Assembly: GCA_016869765.1 (NCBI GenBank)
Contig: VGES01000025.1
Span: 1 to 51,497 of the forward strand
Direction: 5' to 3'
Source of the DNA: Alphaproteobacteria bacterium
GTDB taxonomy: Bacteria > Pseudomonadota > Alphaproteobacteria > SHVP01
Length of the DNA stretch: 51,497 nt
The position numbers were made by a program, and so were the translations under genes. How positions within the stretch are numbered: the first letter of the stretch is position 1; every line of letters begins with the position of its first letter. The notes below the pieces were generated by a model, which was not told the DNA's origin, searched no databases, and was given only the letters and a program-made list of their open reading frames with translations. Positions 32,987 through 41,437 of this stretch are shown piece by piece.

Positions 32987-33565
32987 CTACTCCGCCGCTT
33001 GTTGCCGGGCGGGCACAACCGGGCAGTTGGCTTCCTTCTCGACCAGGTCGTACACGAAGATGAACTTGGCCATGCCGGTGAGAATGCCGGCCACCATGCC
33101 GAGTTCGAAGATCTGCGCGTCGTCGAAGTGGGCGCGAAGCTCGTTGTAGAGGCCGCGGTCCAGGTCGCCCATCATGTTGGTCATCGAGATCTGGTCGGCG
33201 ACCTTCAGGACGGCGCGGTCCTTGGCGCTGAAGCAGGCGTGATTCTCGTTCATCACGTTGGTGATCTGATCCTCGGTCACGCCGGACTTGCGTGCCGCCA
33301 CCCGATTGCCCTGGTTGCAGAAGGCGCAGCCATGCGTCATCGACAGGCGATAGCGCAGCAGTTCCTTGGAGCGCACGTCGACCCGGCCACTGTAGAACAA
33401 CTTGGCGTAGAAGCTGTCCTTGTACCACTCCATGAGCTCGGGCGCGTTGGCGCTGACCTCGAACATCGTGGCGTCGTCGCGGATCTCAAGCGCCGCGTCG
33501 TAGTCGTTGCGCATCCGCTCGGTCATTTCGGCGCGTGGCACGCGCCGCAGCATCGGGTTTGGCAT
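32987..33565 (-). CDS. Carboxymuconolactone decarboxylase (CMD/AhpD-like) family protein
   Basis: A 192-residue all-helical CMD-family protein. The C-x-x-C motif is present in MTHGCAFCNQGNRVA (Cys80 and Cys83) with the following histidine-containing helix replaced by AARKSGV. The conserved GDLDRGLYNELRAHFDDAQIFELGMVAGILTGMAKF segment is typical of CMD proteins. The CxxC pair suggests an AhpD-like thiol peroxidase or reductase activity rather than lactone decarboxylation. The ATG at 33565 is preceded by GGAGAAC. The gene is on the same strand as the class II aldolase and may belong to the same small catabolic unit. Confidence 0.85.
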   Translation of the reverse strand: MPNPMLRRVPRAEMTERMRNDYDAALEIRDDATMFEVSANAPELMEWYKDSFYAKLFYSGRVDVRSKELLRYRLSMTHGCAFCNQGNRVAARKSGVTEDQITNVMNENHACFSAKDRAVLKVADQISMTNMMGDLDRGLYNELRAHFDDAQIFELGMVAGILTGMAKFIFVYDLVEKEANCPVVPARQQAAE

Positions 33566-33615
33566 GGGTGTTCTCCTATGGCGGGTATTGTGGCGTCTTC
33601 AAGCGCTTTTGCAAG

Positions 33616-34374
33616 TCAGGTCTGGGGGCCGAGCGTTTTCGCCAGATCCGGCCGCTCGCGCAGGACGCATCGGCTGAAATATTCGAAACGCCAGTCGAAG
33701 AACTCCTTCTTCGACAGGAACGACTTGGATTGCCGCAGGGCCTCGACCGGCATGGGATCGAGAGCGCCAGCGGCCATGGCCTTGATCTGCACCGCCGCGG
33801 CCGTTTCGAGGATGATCGCGGCGACGGCCGCCTCGCGCACGCTTTCGCCAACGACGACGATGCCATGATTCTTGAGGATCATGGCTCGCTGACGGCCGAG
33901 CGCGGCGGCCACCGCCTGCGCCTCTCCCTGGCCATCGATGAACACGCCGTGGTGTTCGTCGAAGAACCCGATGTCGTCCCAGAAGATCGAGGCCTGCTGA
34001 TCGATCGGCGCCAACCGCGCACCGATGGCGCTGAGCGCGACGCCATTGACGGGATGCGAATGGACCACCGCGTTGACGTCTGGCCGGCGCCGGTAGATTT
34101 CGGTGTGCAGCGTCAGGGCCGGGCTGATCATTCCGTTTCCCGAGCGCACCTGGAGATCGAGATCGGCTTCGTGCAGTTCGTCGAGCGTGGCCTCGTCGAA
34201 CCCGAGGCGAAAACGGTTGGTCCAGAACGAGTCGGCCCCGGGCAGGCGCGCGGTGACGTGTCCGGCGATGTCGCTGCCGTGCCCTTGGCTCGCCAGCACA
34301 TGGTAGGCCAGCACGAGGTCGCGCCGCAGTCGCGAGAGCGGGGTCGAGGTGTGGAGCGGAATGACATCGGTCAT
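33616..34374 (-). CDS. Class II aldolase/adducin family protein
   Basis: A 252-residue zinc-dependent class II aldolase-fold protein. The zinc site HSHPV follows VNAVVHSHPVNGVAL (about residues 96-110), and ILKNHGIVVVGES supplies another ligand. An early GHGSDIAGHVTARLPG segment fits the substrate loop. Members cleave sugar phosphates (L-fuculose-type) or decarboxylate related acids; this one has no features that fix the substrate. It is followed 50 bp later by the CMD gene on the same strand and preceded by the O-antigen ligase gene, with which it shares no obvious role. Confidence 0.85.
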   Translation of the reverse strand: MTDVIPLHTSTPLSRLRRDLVLAYHVLASQGHGSDIAGHVTARLPGADSFWTNRFRLGFDEATLDELHEADLDLQVRSGNGMISPALTLHTEIYRRRPDVNAVVHSHPVNGVALSAIGARLAPIDQQASIFWDDIGFFDEHHGVFIDGQGEAQAVAAALGRQRAMILKNHGIVVVGESVREAAVAAIILETAAAVQIKAMAAGALDPMPVEALRQSKSFLSKKEFFDWRFEYFSRCVLRERPDLAKTLGPQT

Positions 34375-34404
34375 GACGGTGCCTTCTGGTCGGCGGGAAG
34401 TGTA

Positions 34405-35586
34405 CTACGTGGCGCGTTGCGGGCGTGTTGGCTCCGCAATCGCCCGCCAGAATGCTGCGGCGATCCAAGGAACCGCCAGCCACCAGTTCTGCCAGAACCC
34501 GAACGAAAGTTCGGCGATCACGAACCAGGCCGTGACGCTGGCGGCCATCGCCGCCCGCGCCTGCCGTTCGGTGTGGAGGAGGCGAATGCGGGTCAGGAAG
34601 AAGCTCACGATCGTGCCGGCCAGGACGGCCCCCACGACGCCCAATTCGACCCAAAGCTGGATGGCGGCATTGTGCGGGTGGAGCGGCAGGTAGGGTGCGT
34701 GGCCGTTGAGTTGCGGGATTTGGGCCGTGCCGCCGGGCAGGGCCCGAGCCCCATCGAGGCCCCAGCCGAAGATGGGCGCCTCGGCAAAGCGCTCCATGGC
34801 AAAGCGCCACATGTGCACGCGATGCAACCAGTTCTCCGGAATGCCCGTCGCCGCGTAGCTGAGGCCGCTGGTGTCGATCAGGAGCAGGCCCGGGGGGACG
34901 AGCAGGACGGCCGCCAATATGCCGAGATGAAGGGCGCCCCAACCGACGCGCGGCCATCCCCATAGGGCGGCGCCGACCAGCACCGCCGCCATGACCGCGA
35001 CCACCGCCGCCATCATGGGCAGCGCTACGACGATCCCGATCAGGGCGAAGAGGAATGCTCCTGCAGCCGGGACCCCGCCCCGACGCCAAGCCGCGACCGC
35101 GATGGGAAACACCATGATCGCCAGAATGGCGCTGCCCCGGCTCATGACTTCCACGAGCGTGGACCCGCGCACCAATCCCGTCAGCCACCGTCCGCTGGCG
35201 AGTTCGATCGTTGCGAGGACGCCAAACAGCACGCCGGCGACGAGGAGCCCTTGGGCCACCCGACCTGGGGCGTTGTTGGCGGCGGTGCGTCCGGCGGCGA
35301 GCAGAATTGTGCCGGCAACGGTGATCGCAGCAAGGCTTCCCCACACGCCGAGCGCGCGGTCGGTGTCGGGGGACCAGAAGGTCGTTGCGAGCGGCCAGAC
35401 GAGCGCGATCGCGAGCACGATGCCGAAGGGGGAGATCAGCAGGTCCCGTGCATGAACACGCGTCTCGCGGTCGCGCAACGCCGCGATCGCAGCGAGGGCT
35501 CCGATCACCACGGTTCCCCGTGGCGCGAACAGCGCTACCGGCGGCAGGACGACCGCTAACGTGAACAAGGTGTTGGCCGACCACAT
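34405..35586 (-). CDS. O-antigen ligase/polymerase (Wzy/WaaL-like) membrane protein
   Basis: A 393-residue polytopic membrane protein with about ten hydrophobic segments. The loop VHMWRFAMERFAEAPIFGWGLDGARALPG followed by LPLHPHNAAIQLWVELGVVGAVL is the characteristic O-antigen ligase (Wzy_C) periplasmic region, with the H-P-H-N-A motif. Members join or polymerise glycans at the periplasmic face of the inner membrane. The ATG at 35586, two bases after the glycosyltransferase stop, is preferred over a TTG at 35601 that would overlap it. With the family 9 glycosyltransferase it forms a small surface-polysaccharide operon. Confidence 0.87.
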   Translation of the reverse strand: MWSANTLFTLAVVLPPVALFAPRGTVVIGALAAIAALRDRETRVHARDLLISPFGIVLAIALVWPLATTFWSPDTDRALGVWGSLAAITVAGTILLAAGRTAANNAPGRVAQGLLVAGVLFGVLATIELASGRWLTGLVRGSTLVEVMSRGSAILAIMVFPIAVAAWRRGGVPAAGAFLFALIGIVVALPMMAAVVAVMAAVLVGAALWGWPRVGWGALHLGILAAVLLVPPGLLLIDTSGLSYAATGIPENWLHRVHMWRFAMERFAEAPIFGWGLDGARALPGGTAQIPQLNGHAPYLPLHPHNAAIQLWVELGVVGAVLAGTIVSFFLTRIRLLHTERQARAAMAASVTAWFVIAELSFGFWQNWWLAVPWIAAAFWRAIAEPTRPQRAT

Positions 35587-35588
35587 GC

Positions 35589-36527
35589 TCAGGGCCCCCA
35601 AGCCGATTGAGCGACCTCGGCAATCGCCGCGTTGACCGCCGCGAGGGGTAGGGTCGCAAGGTCCTCCACCTGCCGGATCGTCACGGAAGGGCCGCGCGGG
35701 GCCGTGCGGGTGGGATTCGATTCGGCCGAGAACAGCACGACGCTCGGGCAGCCGGTGATCGCCAGGATGTGCATGGGGCCGGTGTCGTTGCCGACCCCGA
35801 ACACGGCGCCGCGTGCGAGGGCCGCAATGTCGGCGAGCGAGGTCTGGCCACCGAGATCGCGGACGCGTGATTCGCGGCGGCGGATCTCGTCCAGGACCTC
35901 GTGTTCACTTCGCGTGCCGATCAGGACAGGCGCTATGGCGCGTTCCAGCAACATCGCCGCCAACTCCGCGTAACGGTACGCGGGCCACCGCTTGGCCGGG
36001 CGATGCGGTGCGCCGCCGGGGACGAGAAGCGCATAGCGCGCGGGGAGGCCGAAGCGGGTGACGTCGGCCGTGAGCCAGCCCAGGTCGGGGGCCGGCGTCG
36101 GACCGACACCGGCCAGCGCGAGTTGTTCGGCGAGGCGGTCGATGGTGTGCAACCGGCCGCGGTGGGGCGTCGCGTGTGGGTGCGAGCAACCGCGTACGAT
36201 GCCCGACCATGTCGGCTTGGGCGACGGCAGCAAACGGAAATACATGCCGGTTCGATCGCTCGTCTGGAGGTCGTACACGCGCTTGAGGCCGAGCGCGACC
36301 AGTTGCCGGCGCAAGGCCAGCACCCGGCCGAGCTGCCAGAACCCCGGCCGTTCGTCGACCAGCACCTCGTCGAACAGGTTGCTCGATCGCCCAAGGTCGG
36401 CGAAAGCCGTCGTGGTCAGCAGGGCCACACGATCCCCGGCGTGATGAGCGCGGATCGCAGCGAAAGCTCCGGTGGCCATGACGAAGTCGCCGAGGGCGCC
36501 GTGCTTGATGACGAGGACGTTCGCCAT
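35589..36527 (-). CDS. Glycosyltransferase family 9 (heptosyltransferase-like)
   Basis: A 312-residue GT9 protein, the family of LPS core heptosyltransferases (WaaC, WaaF, WaaQ). NVLVIKHGALGDFVMATGAFAAIRAHH (3-29) is the hallmark N-terminus. ALLVPGGAPHRPAKRWPAYRYAELA is the nucleotide-sugar binding start of the second Rossmann half and GVGNDTGPMHILAITGCPSVVLFSAESNP is the conserved late motif. It would add a sugar, probably from an ADP-heptose-type donor, to a lipopolysaccharide or related glycan on the cytoplasmic side. The O-antigen ligase gene follows two bases after its stop, so the two are cotranscribed. Confidence 0.9.
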   Translation of the reverse strand: MANVLVIKHGALGDFVMATGAFAAIRAHHAGDRVALLTTTAFADLGRSSNLFDEVLVDERPGFWQLGRVLALRRQLVALGLKRVYDLQTSDRTGMYFRLLPSPKPTWSGIVRGCSHPHATPHRGRLHTIDRLAEQLALAGVGPTPAPDLGWLTADVTRFGLPARYALLVPGGAPHRPAKRWPAYRYAELAAMLLERAIAPVLIGTRSEHEVLDEIRRRESRVRDLGGQTSLADIAALARGAVFGVGNDTGPMHILAITGCPSVVLFSAESNPTRTAPRGPSVTIRQVEDLATLPLAAVNAAIAEVAQSAWGP

Positions 36528-36617
36528 GGGTTGCTGCCCGCATTCTTAGCCGCCACATCGCCCGAGCGAAAGCCGAGCTTGACCCGGCGATGACATTGCC
36601 GCCAGTCTCCCGGCGCC

Positions 36618-37454
36618 ATGACCCTCCGTCGACCCGCCGAGTCCCGCTTCGTCGCGCTTCGTCGCCTGCGCATGCACTACCTCGATTGGCCCGGGGAGGC
36701 GCCGGCGGTCGTGCTGTTGCACCCCAACCGAACCAATGCGCGGGTGTGGGACTTCGTCGTCGATGCCTCGCGACGGGCGACCCGTTTCATCGCCCCCGAC
36801 CAGCGCGGGCATGGGCTGTCGGAGTACCCGGAACAGGGTTACGAACTCGACGACTACGTCGAAGACACGATCGAACTGTTCGACGCTCTGAAACTCGAGA
36901 AGGTCGTCCTGGTCGGCGCCGCGACTGGCGGCAATATCGCGCTGTTGATCGGCTCGCGCGTGCCCGAGCGTGTCGCCGCCCTGGTCTGCGCCGATGCCGG
37001 CCTGTCGCTCGATCCGTCGATCAACGCCCGTGTCCAGAAGGAGATCAAGCACGCTTTTCGCTTTCCGAATTTGGCGACAGCCAAGGCCCAGATGCCGTTC
37101 AGCGCCCTGTGGTCGCCGGCGATGCGCGATCACTACGCCCGGTACAGCTTCAAGGAACTGCCGTCAGGCGAGGTCGAGTGGCGCTACCATGTGCCCGGCG
37201 CCAGCCACACCGAACATCGCCTCGAAGAAGACATGTGGCACCGCATCACGGTGCGTTGTCCGACGCTGATCCTACGTGGCGACCGCTCGGCGGTGTTTCC
37301 ACCCAAGAACGCGGCCAAGCTGCAGGGCCTGATACCGGGTTCGGAGACCGGCGAGGTCGCCGACTGCGACCACCGGATCAGCCAGGATCAGCCCCAGGCC
37401 TTTGCCGCGCGCATCGACGACTTCCTCGCCCGGCGCCTCGATCGTTCTAGCTGA
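36618..37454 (+). CDS. Alpha/beta hydrolase-fold protein lacking the usual serine
   Basis: A 278-residue alpha/beta-hydrolase fold protein. FIAPDQRGHGLSEYP and VLVGAATGGNIALLIG are family positions, but the nucleophile elbow reads G-A-A-T-G with Ala where the catalytic serine should be. The acid region (LILRGDRSAVFPP) and late histidine (DCDHRISQDQP) are kept. It may have lost hydrolysis, or the neighbouring Thr may act; neither is certain. The N-terminal loop is LLHPNRTN, different from the H-x-S-P loop of the double hydrolases beside it. Convergent with the first double-hydrolase gene and overlapping it by eight bases. Confidence 0.83.
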   Translation: MTLRRPAESRFVALRRLRMHYLDWPGEAPAVVLLHPNRTNARVWDFVVDASRRATRFIAPDQRGHGLSEYPEQGYELDDYVEDTIELFDALKLEKVVLVGAATGGNIALLIGSRVPERVAALVCADAGLSLDPSINARVQKEIKHAFRFPNLATAKAQMPFSALWSPAMRDHYARYSFKELPSGEVEWRYHVPGASHTEHRLEEDMWHRITVRCPTLILRGDRSAVFPPKNAAKLQGLIPGSETGEVADCDHRISQDQPQAFAARIDDFLARRLDRSS

Positions 37455-39123
37455 GGTAGCGCGCGATGAGCGCTGCCTTGGCCTCCGGGGGCTCGGGCAG
37501 CATGACGGTCTTGGCCCCGGTCACGGCGGCTCCCGCGGCGTCAACGCACCCCACGAACGGATCGCTCGGTGTCGCGCCGATCACCATCGGCGGCTTCACG
37601 CGCGCAAGTCGGGATAGCAGGGGGTAGGACAGGAGCGTCCGCGCCATCGGGGCGAAGTTTCGGTATTGCTTCAGGATGCCGACGGTACGCAGGGTCAACT
37701 GGTCGGTGTCGAATTGCGGTTCAATTTCACGAACGGCTGAGCGCTGGGTGTTGTACCAGGGCCAGTAGAGCTGTTCGTAGCGCAGGGCTTCCCAGAGGGC
37801 CGTGAGATGACGGCCATCCGCGGCGAGTTCGATCGGGCGGGCGTAATGGGGCGCAATGGCGTGCCGCGTCGCGTCATCGAGGGCGGGTGGGCCCTCCAGG
37901 AACAAAGTCCGCACCCGCTCCGGCTCCGCGAGGGCCACGGCGGTCGCGATCGCGGTCCCTCCGCCGGCCGCATAGAGGTCGAACGCCGCGATCTTCAGCC
38001 GGTCGGCCAGGGCCAAGGTTGCCGTGGCTTGGGCTTCGACGCTTGCGACAGCGGCCGAATCGGAGTCGCCGACACCCGGAGGATCGAAGGCGATTACCCG
38101 GCGTGAGGCGGACAGCGCACCGATCAGCGGGTTCATCAGGTCGCTCGCGCTCGGGGCCGCCGGCAGCATCAGCAGTGGAACCGCGGAGGCCGCACCCGCT
38201 TGGCGAAGCAGAATCTCGTGGCCGCCGGCTCGGACATAGTCCCGCGTCACGCCGGCCCCGCGAGCGGCGGCGGCGCGTGGCCGACGCGTGGGCGTGAGCG
38301 CCTTCAGGTGTTTCTTGATGATCGGGACGTAGGACTGGGCCGCAGCATGGTCATCCTTGGGGAACACCTCGGTCCAGCTTCCCGCCGGTAGATCGCCGAG
38401 TTCCTTCAGGGTGCGGATGAGCGAGTCCTCCTCGCGACCGACGAAGCAGGCGGGTCGCTTGAGTTGCTTGAAGGCCGAGGTGCAGGGATAGCGGAACACC
38501 GCGGCATAACCCTTGGCATAACCACGGCCGGCGAGCAGTCCGGCCATGACGATGGCATGCGTGCGATCGAGCGGCCAGGTGCCGGCGATCGCGCGATGGG
38601 CACGATCGCGCTTGTACCAGGGCCAGAAGATGCTCATCTCGCGGTAACGCAACCAGAAATCGGTGAGGTGCGTTCCGTTCCACGTCGGCTCGAACGGCGG
38701 GATGTAGTGCGCGAGGTTGTCGCGGCGTTCCTGCGTCGGAAAGGCGGGGTAGCCGTCGAACAGGGCAAGCGCCACGCGGCCGGGGTAACGGAGCGTGAAG
38801 TCGCAAGCAATCGTGGCGCCGGTGTGCGTGCCGAAAAGGATACAGCGCTTGATGCCCAGAGCGTCGAGCGCCTCGGCGACGGCGCGGGCGTAGTCGCGGA
38901 TCTGTGGCGCGCGCGCCGGCAGCGGATCCGATAGGCCGAAACCGGGGGTGTCGAGCGCAATTGCGGTGACGTGATCGCCGAACACCTTGATGAACGGCGT
39001 CAGGGCCAGGGAGGACGACGGCGATGCGTGCAGGAGAACCACCGCGGGGCCCTTGCCGGCTCGGCGGTAGTGAACCTGTCGGCCGCCGTTGATGGTGACG
39101 AAGTGTCGTGTGATAGCGGCCAT
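37447..39123 (-). CDS. Double alpha/beta-hydrolase protein, pair 1, second gene
   Basis: A 558-residue fusion of two alpha/beta-hydrolase domains. The N-domain has LLHASPSSS (oxyanion loop), ALDTPGFGLSD and the elbow FGTHTGATIA with His100 in place of serine, and a cap motif KGYAAVFRYP. The C-domain is more degenerate: LPAAPSASD, FDPPGVGDSD and YAAGGGTAIA, with Ala at the nucleophile position and no recognisable late histidine. ATG at 39123 (GAGGTG upstream) is preferred; a GTG at 39129 overlaps the upstream stop. The frame is open through the neighbouring gene to 39759 but that region is not part of this product. It is cotranscribed with the gene before it. Function unknown. Confidence 0.85.
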   Translation of the reverse strand: MAAITRHFVTINGGRQVHYRRAGKGPAVVLLHASPSSSLALTPFIKVFGDHVTAIALDTPGFGLSDPLPARAPQIRDYARAVAEALDALGIKRCILFGTHTGATIACDFTLRYPGRVALALFDGYPAFPTQERRDNLAHYIPPFEPTWNGTHLTDFWLRYREMSIFWPWYKRDRAHRAIAGTWPLDRTHAIVMAGLLAGRGYAKGYAAVFRYPCTSAFKQLKRPACFVGREEDSLIRTLKELGDLPAGSWTEVFPKDDHAAAQSYVPIIKKHLKALTPTRRPRAAAARGAGVTRDYVRAGGHEILLRQAGAASAVPLLMLPAAPSASDLMNPLIGALSASRRVIAFDPPGVGDSDSAAVASVEAQATATLALADRLKIAAFDLYAAGGGTAIATAVALAEPERVRTLFLEGPPALDDATRHAIAPHYARPIELAADGRHLTALWEALRYEQLYWPWYNTQRSAVREIEPQFDTDQLTLRTVGILKQYRNFAPMARTLLSYPLLSRLARVKPPMVIGATPSDPFVGCVDAAGAAVTGAKTVMLPEPPEAKAALIARYLS

Positions 39124-39125
39124 GT

Positions 39126-40811
39126 TCACCTCGTCAGGAAACGCTCGACGCTCGCGACCAGGGAGGCCGTCGAACCATCGCCGCCCGAGAACAAGGCGCC
39201 CGGAATTTGGCGCGCCGCCGACCGAGCAAAGCGGTCGAACACGTCGTGTTCGGCGCTGGTGACCAGCGTCGGCGTCTTGATCGCCGGAAGGGTGCATTCG
39301 ATGGCGTAGCCGAACAACGCCTGATAGACCGGCGCGTAGTTGCGGTATTGCTTGAGGACGGCGACCAGCCGACGCATGAGGTGGCGTGGCTCGATTCGTG
39401 GCTCGATGTCGCGGATCGTCTCGACCGATTCGTTGTACCACGGCCAGAACAGCTGCTCGTTGCGGAGTGCGAACCACAGCTGGAGCAGATGACCACCATC
39501 CCAGCGTGGCACGATCGGTTCGGCGTAAGCCGGGCCGAGCGCAAGCCGCGTCGCCGTCGGCAGGAACATCGGTGCGAACAGCACGAGCTTGCGCACGCGT
39601 TCGGGCGTTTTCTTGACGAACTCCGCGGCGACCAGCGCAGCCCCGTTCCACGCCATGAGGTCGGCGCGCTTGATCGAAAGCGCCGCGAAAATCTGCTCGA
39701 GCGCCGAGGCCAACGCGGCGACCGACGGGGCTTCGGCGAGGCCATCGGAATCGCCGCACCCCGGGAGGTCGATCGCGATCACCGGCCGGCGGCGACCGAG
39801 AGCGAGCAATTCCTTTTCATGGAGGTCGCCCGATCCCGGCATCGTCGGCAGCACCACGAGCGGGACGCCGGTGCTGCCGCCGGCGCGGCGCACCATGACT
39901 TGGCCGAAGGGGAGCGAAAGGAAGTCGCCCGTAAGCTTGCCCGGGATCGTGCTCGGGCGTGGCGCGGGTGAGGCCGGCACCTTGGCCGGGAACGGCTTCA
40001 AGATGCGTGCATACTTCTTGGCTGCTGCGGTCAGGTCGCGCGGCATCTTCTGGGTCCAACAGTTCTTCGGCAGGTTGGTGAAGAGATTGAAGGACTTCAT
40101 CAAGGAATCGCCATGCCGCGCAGCGAAACACGTGGGCACCCGAAGTTCGGCGATCGGCTCGATCCCGCGATAGCGGAACACGGCGGAGTAGCCGACGTTG
40201 TAGTTCTCCCCGGTCATCAAGCGCGGGAGGATGTTGTCCTGAACGAACTCCGGACTCGGCGGCGCGGCGTTGGTGCGGTTGGCGCGGTTTGGCCGGAACA
40301 GGGGCGAGAACAGGAACTGCTCGCGGAACTTGTGCCAGGTGGTCACGAGATGGGCGCCGTCCCACTTGGGCTCCATGGGCGGCAGGTAGTGCTTGAGCAT
40401 GTCCGCGCGGTAGTCGTCGGTGTAGCCGGGATAGCCGTCGAACACGCAGGCCGTCACACGCGTCGGGTAGCGGCGGATGAACTCCATGCTGATCGTGGCC
40501 CCGGTGTGCGAGCCGAACAGCCCGCACTGTTCGATCCCGAGTGCATCGAGGGTCTCCCGCAAAGCGTCGGCAAAGTCGCCGATCTCCGGTTGCTGGATCG
40601 GCAACAGGTCCGACATGCCGTAGCCCGGGGTATCGAGGGCAATGGCCGTGAAGTCGGCCTCGGCATAGGCGCTGGTGAAAGGATCGAGGCTCTTCGACCA
40701 GTTGGGCGACATGTGCAACAGCACCACCGGCGGGCCGGAACCCGCCCGGCGATAGTGCACCTGGCGCCGCCCCACCGTGACGAAATGGCGGGTGATCGCG
40801 ATATCGGGCAA
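39126..40811 (-). CDS. Double alpha/beta-hydrolase protein, pair 1, first gene
   Basis: A 561-residue fusion of two alpha/beta-hydrolase domains. The N-domain has LLHMSPNWSK, ALDTPGYGMSD and the elbow LFGSHTGATI (Gly100-Ser101-His102), so histidine sits at the nucleophile position; the cap has NVGYSAVFRY. The C-domain keeps the fold (VLPTMPGSG, AIDLPGCGDSDG) but its elbow reads LMAWNGAAL and the late histidine is lost, so it is probably a pseudo-domain that helps assembly or substrate binding. The first and second genes of the pair align colinearly. The ATG at 40811 begins MPDIAITRHF, matched by MAAITRHF in its partner. It runs divergently from the small genes at 40883. Confidence 0.86.
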   Translation of the reverse strand: MPDIAITRHFVTVGRRQVHYRRAGSGPPVVLLHMSPNWSKSLDPFTSAYAEADFTAIALDTPGYGMSDLLPIQQPEIGDFADALRETLDALGIEQCGLFGSHTGATISMEFIRRYPTRVTACVFDGYPGYTDDYRADMLKHYLPPMEPKWDGAHLVTTWHKFREQFLFSPLFRPNRANRTNAAPPSPEFVQDNILPRLMTGENYNVGYSAVFRYRGIEPIAELRVPTCFAARHGDSLMKSFNLFTNLPKNCWTQKMPRDLTAAAKKYARILKPFPAKVPASPAPRPSTIPGKLTGDFLSLPFGQVMVRRAGGSTGVPLVVLPTMPGSGDLHEKELLALGRRRPVIAIDLPGCGDSDGLAEAPSVAALASALEQIFAALSIKRADLMAWNGAALVAAEFVKKTPERVRKLVLFAPMFLPTATRLALGPAYAEPIVPRWDGGHLLQLWFALRNEQLFWPWYNESVETIRDIEPRIEPRHLMRRLVAVLKQYRNYAPVYQALFGYAIECTLPAIKTPTLVTSAEHDVFDRFARSAARQIPGALFSGGDGSTASLVASVERFLTR

Positions 40812-40882
40812 AGACCTCTCCCCCTATGGCGTCGTCGGGCGCGATCCTACACTAGCTGAAGGGGAATTCGCGGGAGGATGAG

Positions 40883-40990
40883 ATGTCGACCATGACCTTT
40901 GAAACCGTGGTTCGCTCCTCGGGCGAGCGAACGCGAACTTTTACGCGCGGACCGTCGGTCACCACTCCACAGCGACGGGTGATGCCATGA
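40883..40990 (+). CDS. Short leader-like ORF (35 aa) coupled to the next gene
   Basis: An ATG at 40883 follows the strong site GGGAGGATGAG. It encodes 35 residues (MSTMTFETVVRSSGERTRTF then a short Arg- and Thr-rich tail), ending in TGA at 40988-40990, which overlaps the ATG of the next gene (ATGA). It may be a translated leader that drives the downstream start by coupling, or a small protein. No family is recognisable and length alone is weak support; the ribosome site and the exact overlap are the evidence. Confidence 0.5.
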   Translation: MSTMTFETVVRSSGERTRTFTRGPSVTTPQRRVMP

Positions 40991-41433
40991 ACGTGGTGCG
41001 TCGCGAAATCCCGCTACTCGCGCGCCATGCGGGGGCGTGGACGGGAACCTACTCGTATTGGGATGCGCAGGGAACCTTGGTCGATCGCCATCGCGTCGAC
41101 ATCACGGTCGAATTGCCGGAACACGGGCTCTATCCCTATCGCCAGCTGAACCGCTACACGTGGCCCGACGGGCGGGTCAGCGAAACGCCTTTCAATGGCG
41201 CCTGCCACGACAAGCGTCTGTGGTTCGACCACGAGAAACTCAAGGGCAGTTGCTGGCCGGTGGACGACCGGCTTTTGATGCTCGTGTTCGAATACCGGCA
41301 CCTCTCCGGATCCTACGTCTACGAGACGATCCAGATCAGCTATGACGGTCAGACCCGCAGCCGTAGCGCGCAGGTGTTCGTGGACGACCGCCTACACCGC
41401 TTGACGCTGATCCAGGAAACCCGAGTGCACTAG
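40987..41433 (+). CDS. DUF3598-like lipocalin-type protein
   Basis: A 148-residue, beta-rich protein. HAGAWTGTYSYWDAQGTLVDRHRVDITVELPEHGLYPYRQLNRYTWPDGR resembles the small lipocalin-like DUF3598 proteins, which start with a G-x-W-x-G-x-Y motif as here (GAWTGTY). The remaining strands (LWFDHEKLKGSCWPVDDRLLMLVFEY, YVYETIQISYDG) fit a beta barrel. The role is unknown; such proteins may bind a hydrophobic ligand. Its ATG lies within the stop of the short upstream ORF, so translation is coupled. It is convergent with htpX and ends four bases before that gene's stop. Confidence 0.6.
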   Translation: MNVVRREIPLLARHAGAWTGTYSYWDAQGTLVDRHRVDITVELPEHGLYPYRQLNRYTWPDGRVSETPFNGACHDKRLWFDHEKLKGSCWPVDDRLLMLVFEYRHLSGSYVYETIQISYDGQTRSRSAQVFVDDRLHRLTLIQETRVH

Positions 41434-41437
41434 GCGT

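Noticed and set aside
33599-35659. Minus-strand frame of 686 codons over the aldolase and O-antigen ligase
   Set aside because: It crosses two genes with strong family motifs in another frame and has no recognisable domain.
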